Shown: positions 25,357-34,646, counted from the stretch's first letter. The stretch is 64,000 bases of DNA from Pseudomonas sp. DTU12.3 (GCF_004124275.1 NZ_CP027218.1:3041501-3105500); one strand, 5' to 3'. Made by a program: numbers and translations. Notes: generated from the letters alone by a model not told the origin.

Positions 25357-26517
25357 ATGAATATGTACATCGATATCGTTGGCGCCTGCAATCTGAGCTG
25401 CCCTTCATGCCCGATGGGTAACTCGGAAAACCTCAACTTCAAAAAAGCCATGCAACTCGACATGTTCAAGCAGATCGTCGAGAAAGCCCAAACTGAAGGC
25501 GTCAAGGCGATCTATCTGTACAACTGGACCGAGCCTCTGGTTCATCCAAAAATTGGCGAATTCATCGAAGTCATCAATGCCGCCGGTATGGGCAGCGGTA
25601 TCAGCACCAACCTCAATCTTGCCAAGAACATGGAAAAAGCCTTGTTGGCCGAACCGGGTTACTTCCGTATTTCGCTGTCAGGCTTTTATCAGGAAACCTA
25701 CAAGAAGGGCCATGTAGGCGGTGATATCGAAGTTGTAAAACAGAACATGATTGCGCTGCACGAGATCAAGCAGCGCTTGGGTTTGAGTACCCGGGTCGAC
25801 GTCTACTATCACCGCTACCTCGATAACATCGAAGAGGAAGCGCTGATGCGTGAATTCAGCGAGCGCCTCGGCTTCAAGTTCACTACCGGGTATTCGGTGA
25901 TGATGCCGCTGGAGAAAACGCTGGCCATTATCGACCGCGATCCTTCAGTTACCGATAGCGATTACGAAACCCTGAAAAGACTCGCGCTGCCGCCCTACGA
26001 CGATATTGTCAATGTAGCCCAGCAGCATCATCAGCAAGATTGCCTGCTCAAGGATGACTGGCTGGTGATCGACTGCAATGGCAATACGATTTTGTGCTGC
26101 ACGATCTTCAATCAGAACGAATATCAGGTCGGCAAGTACCTCGACATGCCGGTGGCGGAACTGATGCAGCGCAAAAACACGCAGAAAAACTGCGTCGACA
26201 TGTGCAGCCGCTGCGCGAAAAAGGGCATGCATGTCTACTCGATGTTCCCCAACCAAGGGGTACTGGAGCGACACGCGGTCAGTCGCATCATTGATTTCGA
26301 GAATCTCGCCAGCATGGGACTTCCGGTGGACAGCGAGATGCTGGGACGTGCTGGCGAAGTCAGTGCGGAAAATTTCGATGAGGCCCAGTATCTGCAATTG
26401 AACGAAGACGTCAGGCGCGCAGTGTCTACCGGTGAATTGAAGAATGGCTATCAGCACTATGTGCTTTATGGCCGCTTGGAAGGAAGACTCGGCGCCGGTG
26501 TTTTCTCGGTGATCTGA
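25357..26517 (+). CDS. Radical SAM/SPASM protein with a C-terminal HY-G-EGR domain
   Basis: The 386-residue protein binds a [4Fe-4S] cluster through C11, C15 and C18 (CNLSCPSC) and has a radical SAM barrel over residues 1-215. A SPASM-like cysteine set follows, in DCNGNTILCCT and CVDMCSRC. Residues 345-383 carry a separate motif, YLQLNEDVRRAVSTGELKNG then HYVLYGRLEGRLG, which resembles a domain seen at the ends of methyltransferases and calcium-binding proteins in alphaproteobacteria. The start is the ATG at 25357. It stands alone, and its end overlaps the convergent LysR gene by 52 bases. No peptide substrate gene is visible beside it, so its target is unknown. Confidence 0.82.
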   Translation: MNMYIDIVGACNLSCPSCPMGNSENLNFKKAMQLDMFKQIVEKAQTEGVKAIYLYNWTEPLVHPKIGEFIEVINAAGMGSGISTNLNLAKNMEKALLAEPGYFRISLSGFYQETYKKGHVGGDIEVVKQNMIALHEIKQRLGLSTRVDVYYHRYLDNIEEEALMREFSERLGFKFTTGYSVMMPLEKTLAIIDRDPSVTDSDYETLKRLALPPYDDIVNVAQQHHQQDCLLKDDWLVIDCNGNTILCCTIFNQNEYQVGKYLDMPVAELMQRKNTQKNCVDMCSRCAKKGMHVYSMFPNQGVLERHAVSRIIDFENLASMGLPVDSEMLGRAGEVSAENFDEAQYLQLNEDVRRAVSTGELKNGYQHYVLYGRLEGRLGAGVFSVI

Positions 26518-27374
26518 TCAGCGCTGAGATTGGCTGACAACCAGGCGATAAAGCTTTTCGCCAGCGGGTCATGCTCACTGTCGCGATGGGTCAACAAGGC
26601 CCAGTTCGGTCCGCGAATGGTGTCCTCGACCAGCGCTTGCAACAAGCCGTCAGCTTGCGCCTGACGGCTGAGCAACTGACTGACCAGAGCGATGCCAAGC
26701 CCCGCACAGGCGGCGTCGAGCAGCAATCCCGGATCGGAAAAGTTTAGCCCCTGATCCTGCTGGCCGACGTCGATCCCGGCCTCCACAGCCCAATGACTCC
26801 AGTCCATTTCCCGCTCACCATGCAACGTGGTGCGTCCGGCTGCTGGCTGGGTCAACAGGCTCGGATGGCAGGCGGGATAGAGGCGGTCGGCGTGCAGCAC
26901 CTTGAAACTGCATTCGGCCTGCGAGCTGATGTCGTCGCGCACCGCGATGTCGATGGTTTGCGTGGCCATGTCCGGCACCTCATCAGTGCTGTAGATCCAC
27001 AGATCGACCTCTGGATGCTGCGCGCGGAAATCCGCCAGACGCGGCAGCAACCAATGTCGGGCGAAGGCTGGCGTGGTGTTGAGCACCAATTGATTGGGTT
27101 TCTGATATTGCCCCAGGCGACGAATGCCGACCGACAATTGCTGCAGCATCGCCTGCGTGGTGCTGAGCAAATCGTGGCCGGCATCGGTGAGCGCGACGCT
27201 ACGTCCGCTACGGAAAAACAGCGGCTGTTCCAGATACGCCTCAAGGCTGCGGATCTGCTGGCTGATCGCTGATTGAGTGAGGCTCAGCTCTTCAGCCGCC
27301 TTGTGAAAACTGCCAAGTCGGGCAGCCGCTTCAAAGCCGCGCAGCGAGCTGAGCGGTGGCCAGTGCTTGAGCAT
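26466..27374 (-). CDS. LysR-family regulator divergent from the agmatine locus
   Basis: The 302-residue protein begins MLKHWPPLSSLRGFEAAARL, the N-terminus typical of GcvA-type LysR proteins, with the HTH at TQSAISQQIRSLEAYLEQPLF. It is divergent from the agmatine deiminase gene with a 111-base gap, so it probably controls that operon with agmatine or putrescine as a possible effector. Its 3' end runs 52 bases into the convergent radical SAM gene, with no terminator between. Confidence 0.87.
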   Translation of the reverse strand: MLKHWPPLSSLRGFEAAARLGSFHKAAEELSLTQSAISQQIRSLEAYLEQPLFFRSGRSVALTDAGHDLLSTTQAMLQQLSVGIRRLGQYQKPNQLVLNTTPAFARHWLLPRLADFRAQHPEVDLWIYSTDEVPDMATQTIDIAVRDDISSQAECSFKVLHADRLYPACHPSLLTQPAAGRTTLHGEREMDWSHWAVEAGIDVGQQDQGLNFSDPGLLLDAACAGLGIALVSQLLSRQAQADGLLQALVEDTIRGPNWALLTHRDSEHDPLAKSFIAWLSANLSADQITEKTPAPSLPSKRP

Positions 27375-27485
27375 ATCGATAAGTTCCTCTAATCAGTTAT
27401 CCGCAAAATCCATCGTTTGTTTGCCTGTTTGCGCCTCCGTAGCATTGGCGTCGTGAACACATTGGCTTAACTAACGAGGCATATC

Positions 27486-28538
27486 ATGCAGCACAACGAC
27501 AATAAAAACAGCGCCTGGATGATGCCGGCAGAATGGGTCACGCATGCCGCGACGTGGATGGTCTGGCCGCACAACAAGGCTTTGTGGGAGTCAGGTTGGG
27601 GCGTGACGATGGCGCAGGTGCAGGAAGATTTCGCCCGTGTGGCCAACGCCATCGCCCGGTTCGAACCGGTGAGACTGGTGGTCGATCCTTCGGCCATCGC
27701 CAGCGCGAAAGCACTGTGCGGCGCCAACATTGAATTGATTCCGTTGACGGTGAACGACAGCTGGTGCCGCGACTCCGGCCCGACGTTTGTCTGCCACCCG
27801 CAACAAGGGCTGGCTGGCGTGAGCTGGCGCTTCAATGCGTGGGGTGGCAAGTCGGCCCACGATCTCGACGAAAGCCTGGCGCGGCGTGCGCTTAATCATC
27901 TCGGCCTGGAATGTTTCGGCACACCGCTGAGCAACGAGGGCGGGGCGATTCACGTTGACGGCGAAGGCACGTTGATCACCACCGAATCGGTGCTGCTCAA
28001 CCCGAACCGCAACCCGGGCATGAGCAAGGCCGAGATGGAAGAGGTCTTCAGCCGTTTGCTCGGCGTGAAGAAGACCATTTGGCTGCCGGGCGATCCGGAT
28101 TACGTCACCGGCGACATGACTGACGGCCACGTCGATGGCGTCTGCGCATTTGCCCGCCCCGGCGTTTTATTGGTGGATGCGACTCACGAGCAATCGTCGG
28201 TGTACGCCGAAGTGGCGCGGGAAAACCGTCGAGCGCTGGAACTCGCCACCGATGCACAGGGGCGCAAATTCGAGCTGATCGAACTGTTCGAAGCCAGCGA
28301 CGCGGTCGACACCGAGGCCGAAGTATTCTGCGCCTCGTATACCAATTTCTACATCGCCAACGGCGCGATCATCATGCCGGCGTATGGCATCGAGGCCGAC
28401 GACGTTGCAGCCAAGGTATTGGCGCAAGCCTTCCCCGGACGCGAAGTGGTGCCGGTGCGCATCAATCATCTGGCGCATGGCGGCGGCGGGGTGCATTGCA
28501 TTACCCAGCAGCAGCCAGCCTGGCCGGTGAAGGGTTGA
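27486..28538 (+). CDS. aguA: Agmatine deiminase
   Basis: The 350-residue enzyme turns agmatine into N-carbamoylputrescine and ammonia. It has the peptidyl-arginine deiminase fold with catalytic residues in NDSWCRDSGPTFV, the histidine region GHVDGVCAF and the nucleophile C338 in GGGGVHCITQQQP. There is no signal peptide, so it acts in the cytoplasm. It is followed four bases later by the amidase gene. The set aguA-aguB-binding protein-Tat deiminase matches the gene order recalled for the agu2ABCA' operon of P. aeruginosa PA14. Confidence 0.92.
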   Translation: MQHNDNKNSAWMMPAEWVTHAATWMVWPHNKALWESGWGVTMAQVQEDFARVANAIARFEPVRLVVDPSAIASAKALCGANIELIPLTVNDSWCRDSGPTFVCHPQQGLAGVSWRFNAWGGKSAHDLDESLARRALNHLGLECFGTPLSNEGGAIHVDGEGTLITTESVLLNPNRNPGMSKAEMEEVFSRLLGVKKTIWLPGDPDYVTGDMTDGHVDGVCAFARPGVLLVDATHEQSSVYAEVARENRRALELATDAQGRKFELIELFEASDAVDTEAEVFCASYTNFYIANGAIIMPAYGIEADDVAAKVLAQAFPGREVVPVRINHLAHGGGGVHCITQQQPAWPVKG

Positions 28539-28542
28539 AATC

Positions 28543-29451
28543 ATGACAACGCTGACCATCGCTACCACCCAGATGCCGTGCACTTGGGATCTGCCGGGCA
28601 ACCTCGATCGTGCCGAACAACTCGTCCGCGATGCGGCGCAGCAGGGCGCGCAAGTGATCCTGTTGCAGGAGCTGTTCGCCACGCCGTATTTCTGCATCGA
28701 ACAAAGCCATAAACACATGACCCTGGCCGAAGAATATCGCGACAGCCGCGTGCTCGAACGCTTCGCCGCGCTGGCCCGCGAGTTGGGCGTGGTGTTGCCG
28801 CTGAGCTGGTTCGAGAAGGCCGGCAACGCCTACTTCAATTCGCTGGCCGTGGCCGATGCCGACGGGCGCTTGTTGGGGGTGTATCGCAAGACTCACATCC
28901 CCAATGCCATCGGCTATCAGGAGAAGGAATATTTCAGCCCCGGCGATAGCGGTTTCAAAGTCTGGGACACGGCATTTGGCCGTCTCGGCGTGGGTATTTG
29001 TTGGGATCAGTGGTTCCCCGAGACCGCGCGCTGCCTGGCGTTGATGGGCGCCGAAGTGCTGCTGTATCCAACCGCCATCGGCTCGGAACCGGGCTGCGCG
29101 GCGCTGGATTCACGCGATCACTGGCAGATGACTATGCGCGGTCATGCGGCGGCGAATCTGTTGCCGGTGGTGGCCTCGAACCGCGTCGGGCGTGAGGTGG
29201 CGACCACCGATCCCGCGCTGCAAATGAGCTTCTACGGTTCATCGTTCATCAGCGATCACAAAGGCCAGTTGCTCGCCACAGCCGACCGCGACAGCACTGG
29301 CGTGCTCCTGCAAAGCTTCGATCTGGCGGCGATGCGCGAAGAACGTTTGAGCTGGGGCATCTACCGCGATCGCCGTCCGGAAATGTACGGCGCACTGCTC
29401 AGCCAGGACGGCCGTCACCTTCATGCACGCTGGAATACTCAAGGGGTCTGA
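28543..29451 (+). CDS. aguB: N-carbamoylputrescine amidase
   Basis: The 302-residue nitrilase-family enzyme hydrolyses N-carbamoylputrescine to putrescine. The catalytic triad is visible: E43 in LQELFATPYF, lysine in YRKTHIPN and cysteine in GICWDQWFPE. It is cytoplasmic. The gene sits tightly between aguA and the binding-protein gene, whose ATG lies two bases after its stop. Confidence 0.93.
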   Translation: MTTLTIATTQMPCTWDLPGNLDRAEQLVRDAAQQGAQVILLQELFATPYFCIEQSHKHMTLAEEYRDSRVLERFAALARELGVVLPLSWFEKAGNAYFNSLAVADADGRLLGVYRKTHIPNAIGYQEKEYFSPGDSGFKVWDTAFGRLGVGICWDQWFPETARCLALMGAEVLLYPTAIGSEPGCAALDSRDHWQMTMRGHAAANLLPVVASNRVGREVATTDPALQMSFYGSSFISDHKGQLLATADRDSTGVLLQSFDLAAMREERLSWGIYRDRRPEMYGALLSQDGRHLHARWNTQGV

Positions 29452-29452
29452 C

Positions 29453-30556
29453 ATGGTTATGAACCACAAGCGGTTGCTCGGCGCGATGGGCCTGGCACTG
29501 ATCTGCGTTATCCCGTCATTGCATGCCGAGGACAAAACCCTGCGCCTGTACAACTGGGCCGATTATTTTGCCGAAGACACCCTGAGCCGCTTCACTGCGG
29601 AAACCGGGATCAAGGTGCTCTACGACGTCATGGATGGCAGCGAAACCCTTGAAGCGAAGATGCTCTCCGGCGGCAGCGGCTATGACCTGATCTTCCCCGG
29701 CGACACCGTGGCCGAACGGCTGATGCGCGCCGGCAGCCTGATGCCACTGGACCAGGCGAAGTTGACTGAAACAGCGGACATCGAACCCGGGTTACAGAAA
29801 CTGCGCAGCCATTACGAGCACTCCAACAAAGCCACGGTGCCTTACACCTGGGGCACCATCGGCCTGACTTACAACGAAGAACAGATCAAAAAGCGCATGG
29901 CTGAAGCACCGGTTAACAGCCTGGACATGCTGTTCAAGCCGGAGCTGGCGGCGAAATTCGCCGACTGCGGGATCTCGATGATCGACTCGCCGGACGAAGT
30001 GCTGGCGGTGGTGCTCAATTATCTCGGTCGTGATCCGCGCAGCGCAAAACCTGCGGATCTGGCGGCGGCGAGTGATTTGCTGATGAAGCTGCGGCCGTAC
30101 ATCCGCAAGTTCCAGTCGCAACCGGTGACCGATCTGGTCAACGGCAACCTGTGCCTTTCGCTCGGCTACAGCGGCGACATGACCCAGGCGCAACGCACCT
30201 CCGACAGCGCCGGCAAACACACGCGCTTCGAATATCGCGTGCCGCGTGAAGGCACCACGGTATGGATGGACACCATGGCCATTGCGGTCGACGCCAAACA
30301 CCCGGAATACGCCTACGCGTTCATCAACTTCGTCATGCGCCCGCAGAACATGGCGGCGATCAGCAATTTCACCGGTTACCCGACCTCCAACGCCAAGGCG
30401 CGGGCAAGTGTCGATGCGAGCATGCGTGACAACCCCGACATCTACCTCGACGAGGCAACCTATGCTCGATTGATCCCGGGCAAGGATATTCCCCAGGCGG
30501 ACATGCGCGCACGCATGCGCACCTGGACCAAGTTCAAGACTGCCACTGGCAAATGA
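29453..30556 (+). CDS. PotF/SpuD-like periplasmic polyamine or agmatine binding protein
   Basis: The 367-residue protein has a Sec signal peptide (cut after SLHA) and then the PotD/PotF fold: LRLYNWADYFAEDTL, SGGSGYDLIFPGDTV, TWGTIGLTYNE and FINFVMRPQNMAAISNFTGYP. It should bind putrescine, spermidine or agmatine in the periplasm. There is no ABC permease or ATPase beside it, so it must share a transporter encoded elsewhere or serve as a sensor partner. The start is the ATG at 29453 (MVMNHKRLL); the second ATG six bases on is possible. In the PA14 agu2 operon the matching gene is agu2C. Confidence 0.88.
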   Translation: MVMNHKRLLGAMGLALICVIPSLHAEDKTLRLYNWADYFAEDTLSRFTAETGIKVLYDVMDGSETLEAKMLSGGSGYDLIFPGDTVAERLMRAGSLMPLDQAKLTETADIEPGLQKLRSHYEHSNKATVPYTWGTIGLTYNEEQIKKRMAEAPVNSLDMLFKPELAAKFADCGISMIDSPDEVLAVVLNYLGRDPRSAKPADLAAASDLLMKLRPYIRKFQSQPVTDLVNGNLCLSLGYSGDMTQAQRTSDSAGKHTRFEYRVPREGTTVWMDTMAIAVDAKHPEYAYAFINFVMRPQNMAAISNFTGYPTSNAKARASVDASMRDNPDIYLDEATYARLIPGKDIPQADMRARMRTWTKFKTATGK

Positions 30557-30606
30557 TCCACGGCCGGCGTCAGTGCCGGCCTTCACTGATTCACGGGAAA
30601 ACCAAC

Positions 30607-31728
30607 ATGACGACTCGTCGCGATTTCATCAAACAGGCCTCGGTGGTCGCTGGCGTCAGCGCTGCGTTCATGGGCCTCGGCCTGTCTCCGGGCAAAGTGC
30701 TTGCCGCCGCACCAGGGCGCTGGTTCATGCCCGACGAGGGCGACAAACATGAACGCGCCTACATTGCCTTCGGCGCGCAGGATGCAATCTGGGAAGATTT
30801 CACCAAAGACGTGCAAGAAGCCCTCGGCCGCATCGCCCGCGCCATCGCCCGTTTCGAACCGGTCACGGTGTTCTGCCGCAAGAACGAGCGCAGCCTCGCC
30901 GAAGAATTCTGTGGCAGCAAAAACATCACCTACGTTACCGCCGGGCTCGACGACATCTGGATGCGCGATATCGGTGCCAATTTCGTCATCGACGACGAGG
31001 GCGGATTGGGCGCCGTCGATTTCAATTTCAATGGTTGGGGCAATAAGCAGCAGCACAGCAAGGATGCGCAAATCGCCGCGCTGGTCGCCGACGACGCGCA
31101 AGCCACTTATATCCGTACCGAGTTGGTCGGTGAGGGCGGCGCCATTGAAGTCGATGGCCACGGCACCGGGATCATGACCGAAAGCAGCTGGATCAACAGC
31201 AACCGTAATCCCGACTGGAGCAAGGCTGACGTTGAAGCTGAACTGAAAGAGCGCCTCGGCCTGCGCAAAATCATCTGGCTGCCGGGGATCAAGAACAAGG
31301 ACATCACCGACGCCCATGTCGATTTCTACGCGCGCTTCATCAAACCCGGTGTGGTGATTGCCAACCTCGACACCGACCCTGAATCCTACGATCACAAGGT
31401 CACTTTGGCACACCTGGAAATCCTCAAGAACGCCACCGATGCCGATGGCCGCAAATTGCAAGTCCACACGATTTCGCCGCCACTGAATCCACGCAAGAGC
31501 AAGTTCAACAAGAACAACCCGGACTTCGCCGCCGGTTACATCAACTACTTCGTGATCAACGGCGCGATCATCGCCCCGCAGTTCGGCGATAAAGCCGCCG
31601 ACCAGAAGGCCTTTGACCTGTTGTCGCAGCTGTACCCGGATCGTGAAATCGTCCAGCTCGACATCGATGCGGTTGCTGCCGGTGGCGGCGGGATTCACTG
31701 TGTAACCAGCCATCAGCCGCAGGCGTGA
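30607..31728 (+). CDS. Tat-exported agmatine deiminase-like enzyme
   Basis: The 373-residue protein starts MTTRRDFIKQASVVAG, a twin-arginine signal (residues 1-34, cut near VLAAA), so it is folded in the cytoplasm and sent to the periplasm. The enzyme part has LDDIWMRDIGANFV, the histidine segment DAHVDFYARF and the nucleophile C365 in GGGGIHCVTSHQP, as in aguA. A periplasmic deiminase would convert outside agmatine before uptake. It corresponds to agu2A' of the PA14 operon. The ATG at 30607 is chosen because the Tat signal starts there. The next regulator gene starts close to its stop. Confidence 0.9.
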   Translation: MTTRRDFIKQASVVAGVSAAFMGLGLSPGKVLAAAPGRWFMPDEGDKHERAYIAFGAQDAIWEDFTKDVQEALGRIARAIARFEPVTVFCRKNERSLAEEFCGSKNITYVTAGLDDIWMRDIGANFVIDDEGGLGAVDFNFNGWGNKQQHSKDAQIAALVADDAQATYIRTELVGEGGAIEVDGHGTGIMTESSWINSNRNPDWSKADVEAELKERLGLRKIIWLPGIKNKDITDAHVDFYARFIKPGVVIANLDTDPESYDHKVTLAHLEILKNATDADGRKLQVHTISPPLNPRKSKFNKNNPDFAAGYINYFVINGAIIAPQFGDKAADQKAFDLLSQLYPDREIVQLDIDAVAAGGGGIHCVTSHQPQA

Positions 31729-31778
31729 TTGACTCTGGCGCGGATCAAGCCAACTATCGGTGGATAACAACATCATCG

Positions 31779-32804
31779 ATGGACCTGAACTTGATCGAAC
31801 GACGTCAATTCAGCGGAGGCATGAAAGGCAAAAACCTCCGCTATCTGAATGAGCAATCTGCTGACAGCACGCGCGTGACTCGCACCGGTTTCTTGCTGCT
31901 CGAACACTTTTCACTGCCGGCCTTCACCCAGGCACTGGATACGGTGGTCACCACCAACCTGTTGCGGCCGGGGCTGTTTTCTTCACGCACGTTCGGCTTG
32001 GGAGATGGCGAGGTGATCAGTGATCTGGGCCTGGTGATCCGGCCTGATGCGCGTATTGATTCAGCCGCGTTGCAGGAACTGGATCTGCTGGTGGTGTGCG
32101 GCGGTTACCGCACTGAGCTGCGCGCCAGTGACGAGTTCATTCATTTGCTCAGGGTTGCCGCAGAGCGCGGTATCAGCCTCGCCGGATTGTGGAACGGCTC
32201 GTGGTTTCTCGGGCGTGCCGGTTTGCTTGATGGCTATCGTTGCGCGATTCACCCGGAACATCGTCCGGCGCTGACCGAAATCGCCAAGAACACCCACGTC
32301 AGCAGCGAACCCTACGTGATTGATCGCGACCGGCTCACGGCCTCGAGTCCGTCCGGGGCTTTCCACATGGCGCTGGACTGGATCAAAAGCCTGCACGGCA
32401 AAGCGCTGGTCGAGGGCATCGAAGACATTCTGGCTTTCGAAGAGTCGCGCTACCGGCGGATCAAACCGGATGAAAACATCTGCGTCAGTGCGCCGCTGCG
32501 AGAAGTGGTGAAACTGATGGACGCCAATCTGGAAGAGCCGCTGGAGCTGGAACAATTGGCGGTGTACGCCGGGCGCTCGCGCCGGCAGTTGGAGCGTCTG
32601 TTCAAGGAACAATTGGGCACCACGCCACAGCGTTACTACCTGGAACTGCGGATTACCGAAGCGCGGCGCCTGCTGCAACACACCGAGCTGTCGCAAGTGG
32701 AAGTGCTGGTGGCATGCGGTTTCGTTTCGCCGAGCCATTTCAGCAAATGCTACAGCGCGTATTTCGGCTATCGGCCGTCGAAAGAAAAACGTCTGGTCAA
32801 ATAG
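31779..32804 (+). CDS. GATase1-like AraC-family transcriptional regulator
   Basis: The 341-residue protein (ATG at 31779; other in-frame starts from 31725 to 31821 exist) has an N-terminal DJ-1/PfpI-like domain (about residues 30-200) and a C-terminal AraC double HTH (240-335, with ELEQLAVYAGRSRRQLERLF and GFVSPSHFSKCYSAYFGYRP). In the N-terminal domain the usual cysteine of enzymes is absent (LWNGSWFLGRAGLLDG), as expected for a ligand-sensing version. Relatives such as ArgR, CdhR and GbdR sense amino acids or quaternary amines. Its position at the end of the agmatine operon points to control by agmatine, putrescine or arginine. Confidence 0.86.
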   Translation: MDLNLIERRQFSGGMKGKNLRYLNEQSADSTRVTRTGFLLLEHFSLPAFTQALDTVVTTNLLRPGLFSSRTFGLGDGEVISDLGLVIRPDARIDSAALQELDLLVVCGGYRTELRASDEFIHLLRVAAERGISLAGLWNGSWFLGRAGLLDGYRCAIHPEHRPALTEIAKNTHVSSEPYVIDRDRLTASSPSGAFHMALDWIKSLHGKALVEGIEDILAFEESRYRRIKPDENICVSAPLREVVKLMDANLEEPLELEQLAVYAGRSRRQLERLFKEQLGTTPQRYYLELRITEARRLLQHTELSQVEVLVACGFVSPSHFSKCYSAYFGYRPSKEKRLVK

Positions 32805-32829
32805 CACCAGCCGTTTTCTTCAGGTTTGC

Positions 32830-33858
32830 TCAGAGGTGATCAGCATCGATCAGCGCTTTGGCAAACGCCTGCGGGTCTTCCTGCGGCAGGTTGTGGCCGA
32901 TGCCACCGTTGATCAAACGGAACTGATACTTGCCGCTGAAGCGTTTGGCGTAATCCTCCGGCGCCGGGTGCGGGGCACCGTTGGCGTCGCCTTCAAGGGT
33001 GATGGTTGGCACGCTGATCGACGGCGCGGTGGCGAGTTTCTGTTCCAGCGCAGCGTAGCGCGCTTCGCCCTGCACCAGACCCAGACGCCAGCGGTAGTTG
33101 AACACGGTGATGGCGACGTGATCGGGGTTCTCCAGCGCTTTGGCACTGCGCTCGAAGGTGGCGTCGTCAAACTTCCACTGCGGCGAGGCGGTCTGCCAGA
33201 TCAGCTTGGCGAAATCGTGAGTATTCTTCTCGTAACCGGCGCGCCCACGCTCGGTGGCAAAGTAGAACTGATACCACCACTGTAATTCCGCCTTGGGTGG
33301 CAGCGGGTTTTGCCCGGCCGCCTGATTGCCGATCAGGTAACCGCTGACCGACACCAGCGCCTTCACGCGTTCCGGCCACAGCGCCGAGACGATGTCCGCC
33401 GAACGCGCGCCCCAGTCATAGCCGCCGAGCACTGCTTGCTTGATCTTCAGCGCATCCATGAAGTCGATAACGTCGCTGGCCAGTGCCGCTGGCTGGCCGT
33501 TACGCAGGGTGTCTTTGGCGAGGAATTGCGTATCGCCATAACCGCGCGCATATGGCATCAACACCCGATAGCCCTTGGCCGCGAGCAATGGTGCGACTTC
33601 GTCATAGCTGTGAATGTCGTAGGGCCAGCCGTGCAGCAGGATCACCACCGGGCCATCGGCCGGACCGGTTTCGGCGTAGGCCACGTCGAGCACCCCGGCT
33701 TGCACATGCTTGAGTGGGCCAAAAGGCGAGGGCGCGGAGTAACTGACAGCGGCAGGTTCAGCCGTTTGCGCTTGAGCGGTGGCAAGCGTGCCGGACAACG
33801 CCAACGCCAGAATCGACAAACCAAATGCGCTTGTGCGGGTGAGCAGGGCCTTCTTCAT
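32830..33858 (-). CDS. Exported alpha/beta hydrolase of the epoxide hydrolase type
   Basis: The 342-residue protein begins with a Sec signal peptide (MKKALLTRTSAFGLSILALA, cut after AQA). The hydrolase has the oxyanion region HGWPYD, the nucleophile aspartate in GGYDWGAR and the histidine in GGIGHNLPQED. An aspartate nucleophile with this pattern fits epoxide or haloalkane hydrolases. The ATG at 33858 has GGAG at a good distance. The substrate is unknown; the upstream neighbours are RidA and GST genes. Confidence 0.86.
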   Translation of the reverse strand: MKKALLTRTSAFGLSILALALSGTLATAQAQTAEPAAVSYSAPSPFGPLKHVQAGVLDVAYAETGPADGPVVILLHGWPYDIHSYDEVAPLLAAKGYRVLMPYARGYGDTQFLAKDTLRNGQPAALASDVIDFMDALKIKQAVLGGYDWGARSADIVSALWPERVKALVSVSGYLIGNQAAGQNPLPPKAELQWWYQFYFATERGRAGYEKNTHDFAKLIWQTASPQWKFDDATFERSAKALENPDHVAITVFNYRWRLGLVQGEARYAALEQKLATAPSISVPTITLEGDANGAPHPAPEDYAKRFSGKYQFRLINGGIGHNLPQEDPQAFAKALIDADHL

Positions 33859-34024
33859 GCTGACGTCTCCTGTGCGAGCCTGTTGGCCAAGGGTGCTGAA
33901 TGAACCCCTGAAACCTTGAGTGCATTGGAGCGTGCAGACGTATCCGGTCTGTGTCGAAGAAGGCTGCAGTTGCAAGTCGCTGTATCGCCAGCAGCTTCGT
34001 ACACACTGCGATACACAACCCTGA

Positions 34025-34100
34025 GTGGGAGCGAGCCTGCTCGCGAAAGCGTCGGCACATTTAATTTCAATGCGCGCAGATCAAACGCCATCGCGAGCAG
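34025..34100. repeat. Decayed family B REP doublet
   Basis: GGGAGCGAGCCTGCTCGCGA at 34027 is followed at about 34090 by a partial inverted copy (TCGCGAGCAG) that loses similarity at its end. It lies between the RidA and hydrolase genes. Confidence 0.6.
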
Positions 34101-34107
34101 TCCGGAA

Positions 34108-34488
34108 TCAGGCCTTGGCCGCCATCGCCGTAACTTCCACGCGCATCCCTGCAACCGCCAGCGACGCCACGCCCACCGCCGCACGCACCGGCCACGGTTT
34201 GGCGAAGAAGCGTTGGTAGACTTCGTTGAACGCGGCGCGGTCAGCCATGTCGGTGAGGTAGATGGTCAGGTGCATGACGCGATCCATCGAACTGCCGGCG
34301 CGTTCCAGTGCGACTTTCAGCGCTTGCAGCGTGCATTCGCTCTGCTCGGTGATGCCACCCAGTTCCAGGCTGCCATCGGCGCGGGTCGGGATCTGGGTGG
34401 AAACCATGATGCCGTTGAACGTGGTGACGTCAGAGGAAATCGAATCGGCGTCCGGATCGGGGGTGAAGATGATGTCTTGATTGGCCAT
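34108..34488 (-). CDS. RidA family protein
   Basis: The 126-residue protein starts MANQDIIFTPDPDADS at 34488. It has the RidA fold: GIMVSTQIPTRADGSLELGG, CTLQALKVALERAGSSMDRV, LTIYLTDMADRAAFNEVYQRFF and a tail with PVRAAVGVASLAVAGMRVEV, where the arginine matches the RidA active-site arginine. It should remove reactive imines. The GST gene lies upstream on the same strand. Confidence 0.87.
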   Translation of the reverse strand: MANQDIIFTPDPDADSISSDVTTFNGIMVSTQIPTRADGSLELGGITEQSECTLQALKVALERAGSSMDRVMHLTIYLTDMADRAAFNEVYQRFFAKPWPVRAAVGVASLAVAGMRVEVTAMAAKA

Positions 34489-34646
34489 GGGGTTCTCTTG
34501 TTTGAGCGAGTGAAGATCGCGCCAGTTTACAGATTCGTTGTCGACATGGCCCGTTCGGGCGATCGGCACCTGCGGATAACCAGCGGCAAACGTCGGCACG
34601 GCTGGACACGAAAGATCATCACGCCGGACTCAGCCTGCCTCGCTGA

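Noticed and set aside
30553..30606. Longer N-terminus of the Tat deiminase
   Set aside because: It would place 18 non-conserved residues ahead of the RRDFIK signal, which must be near the N-terminus.
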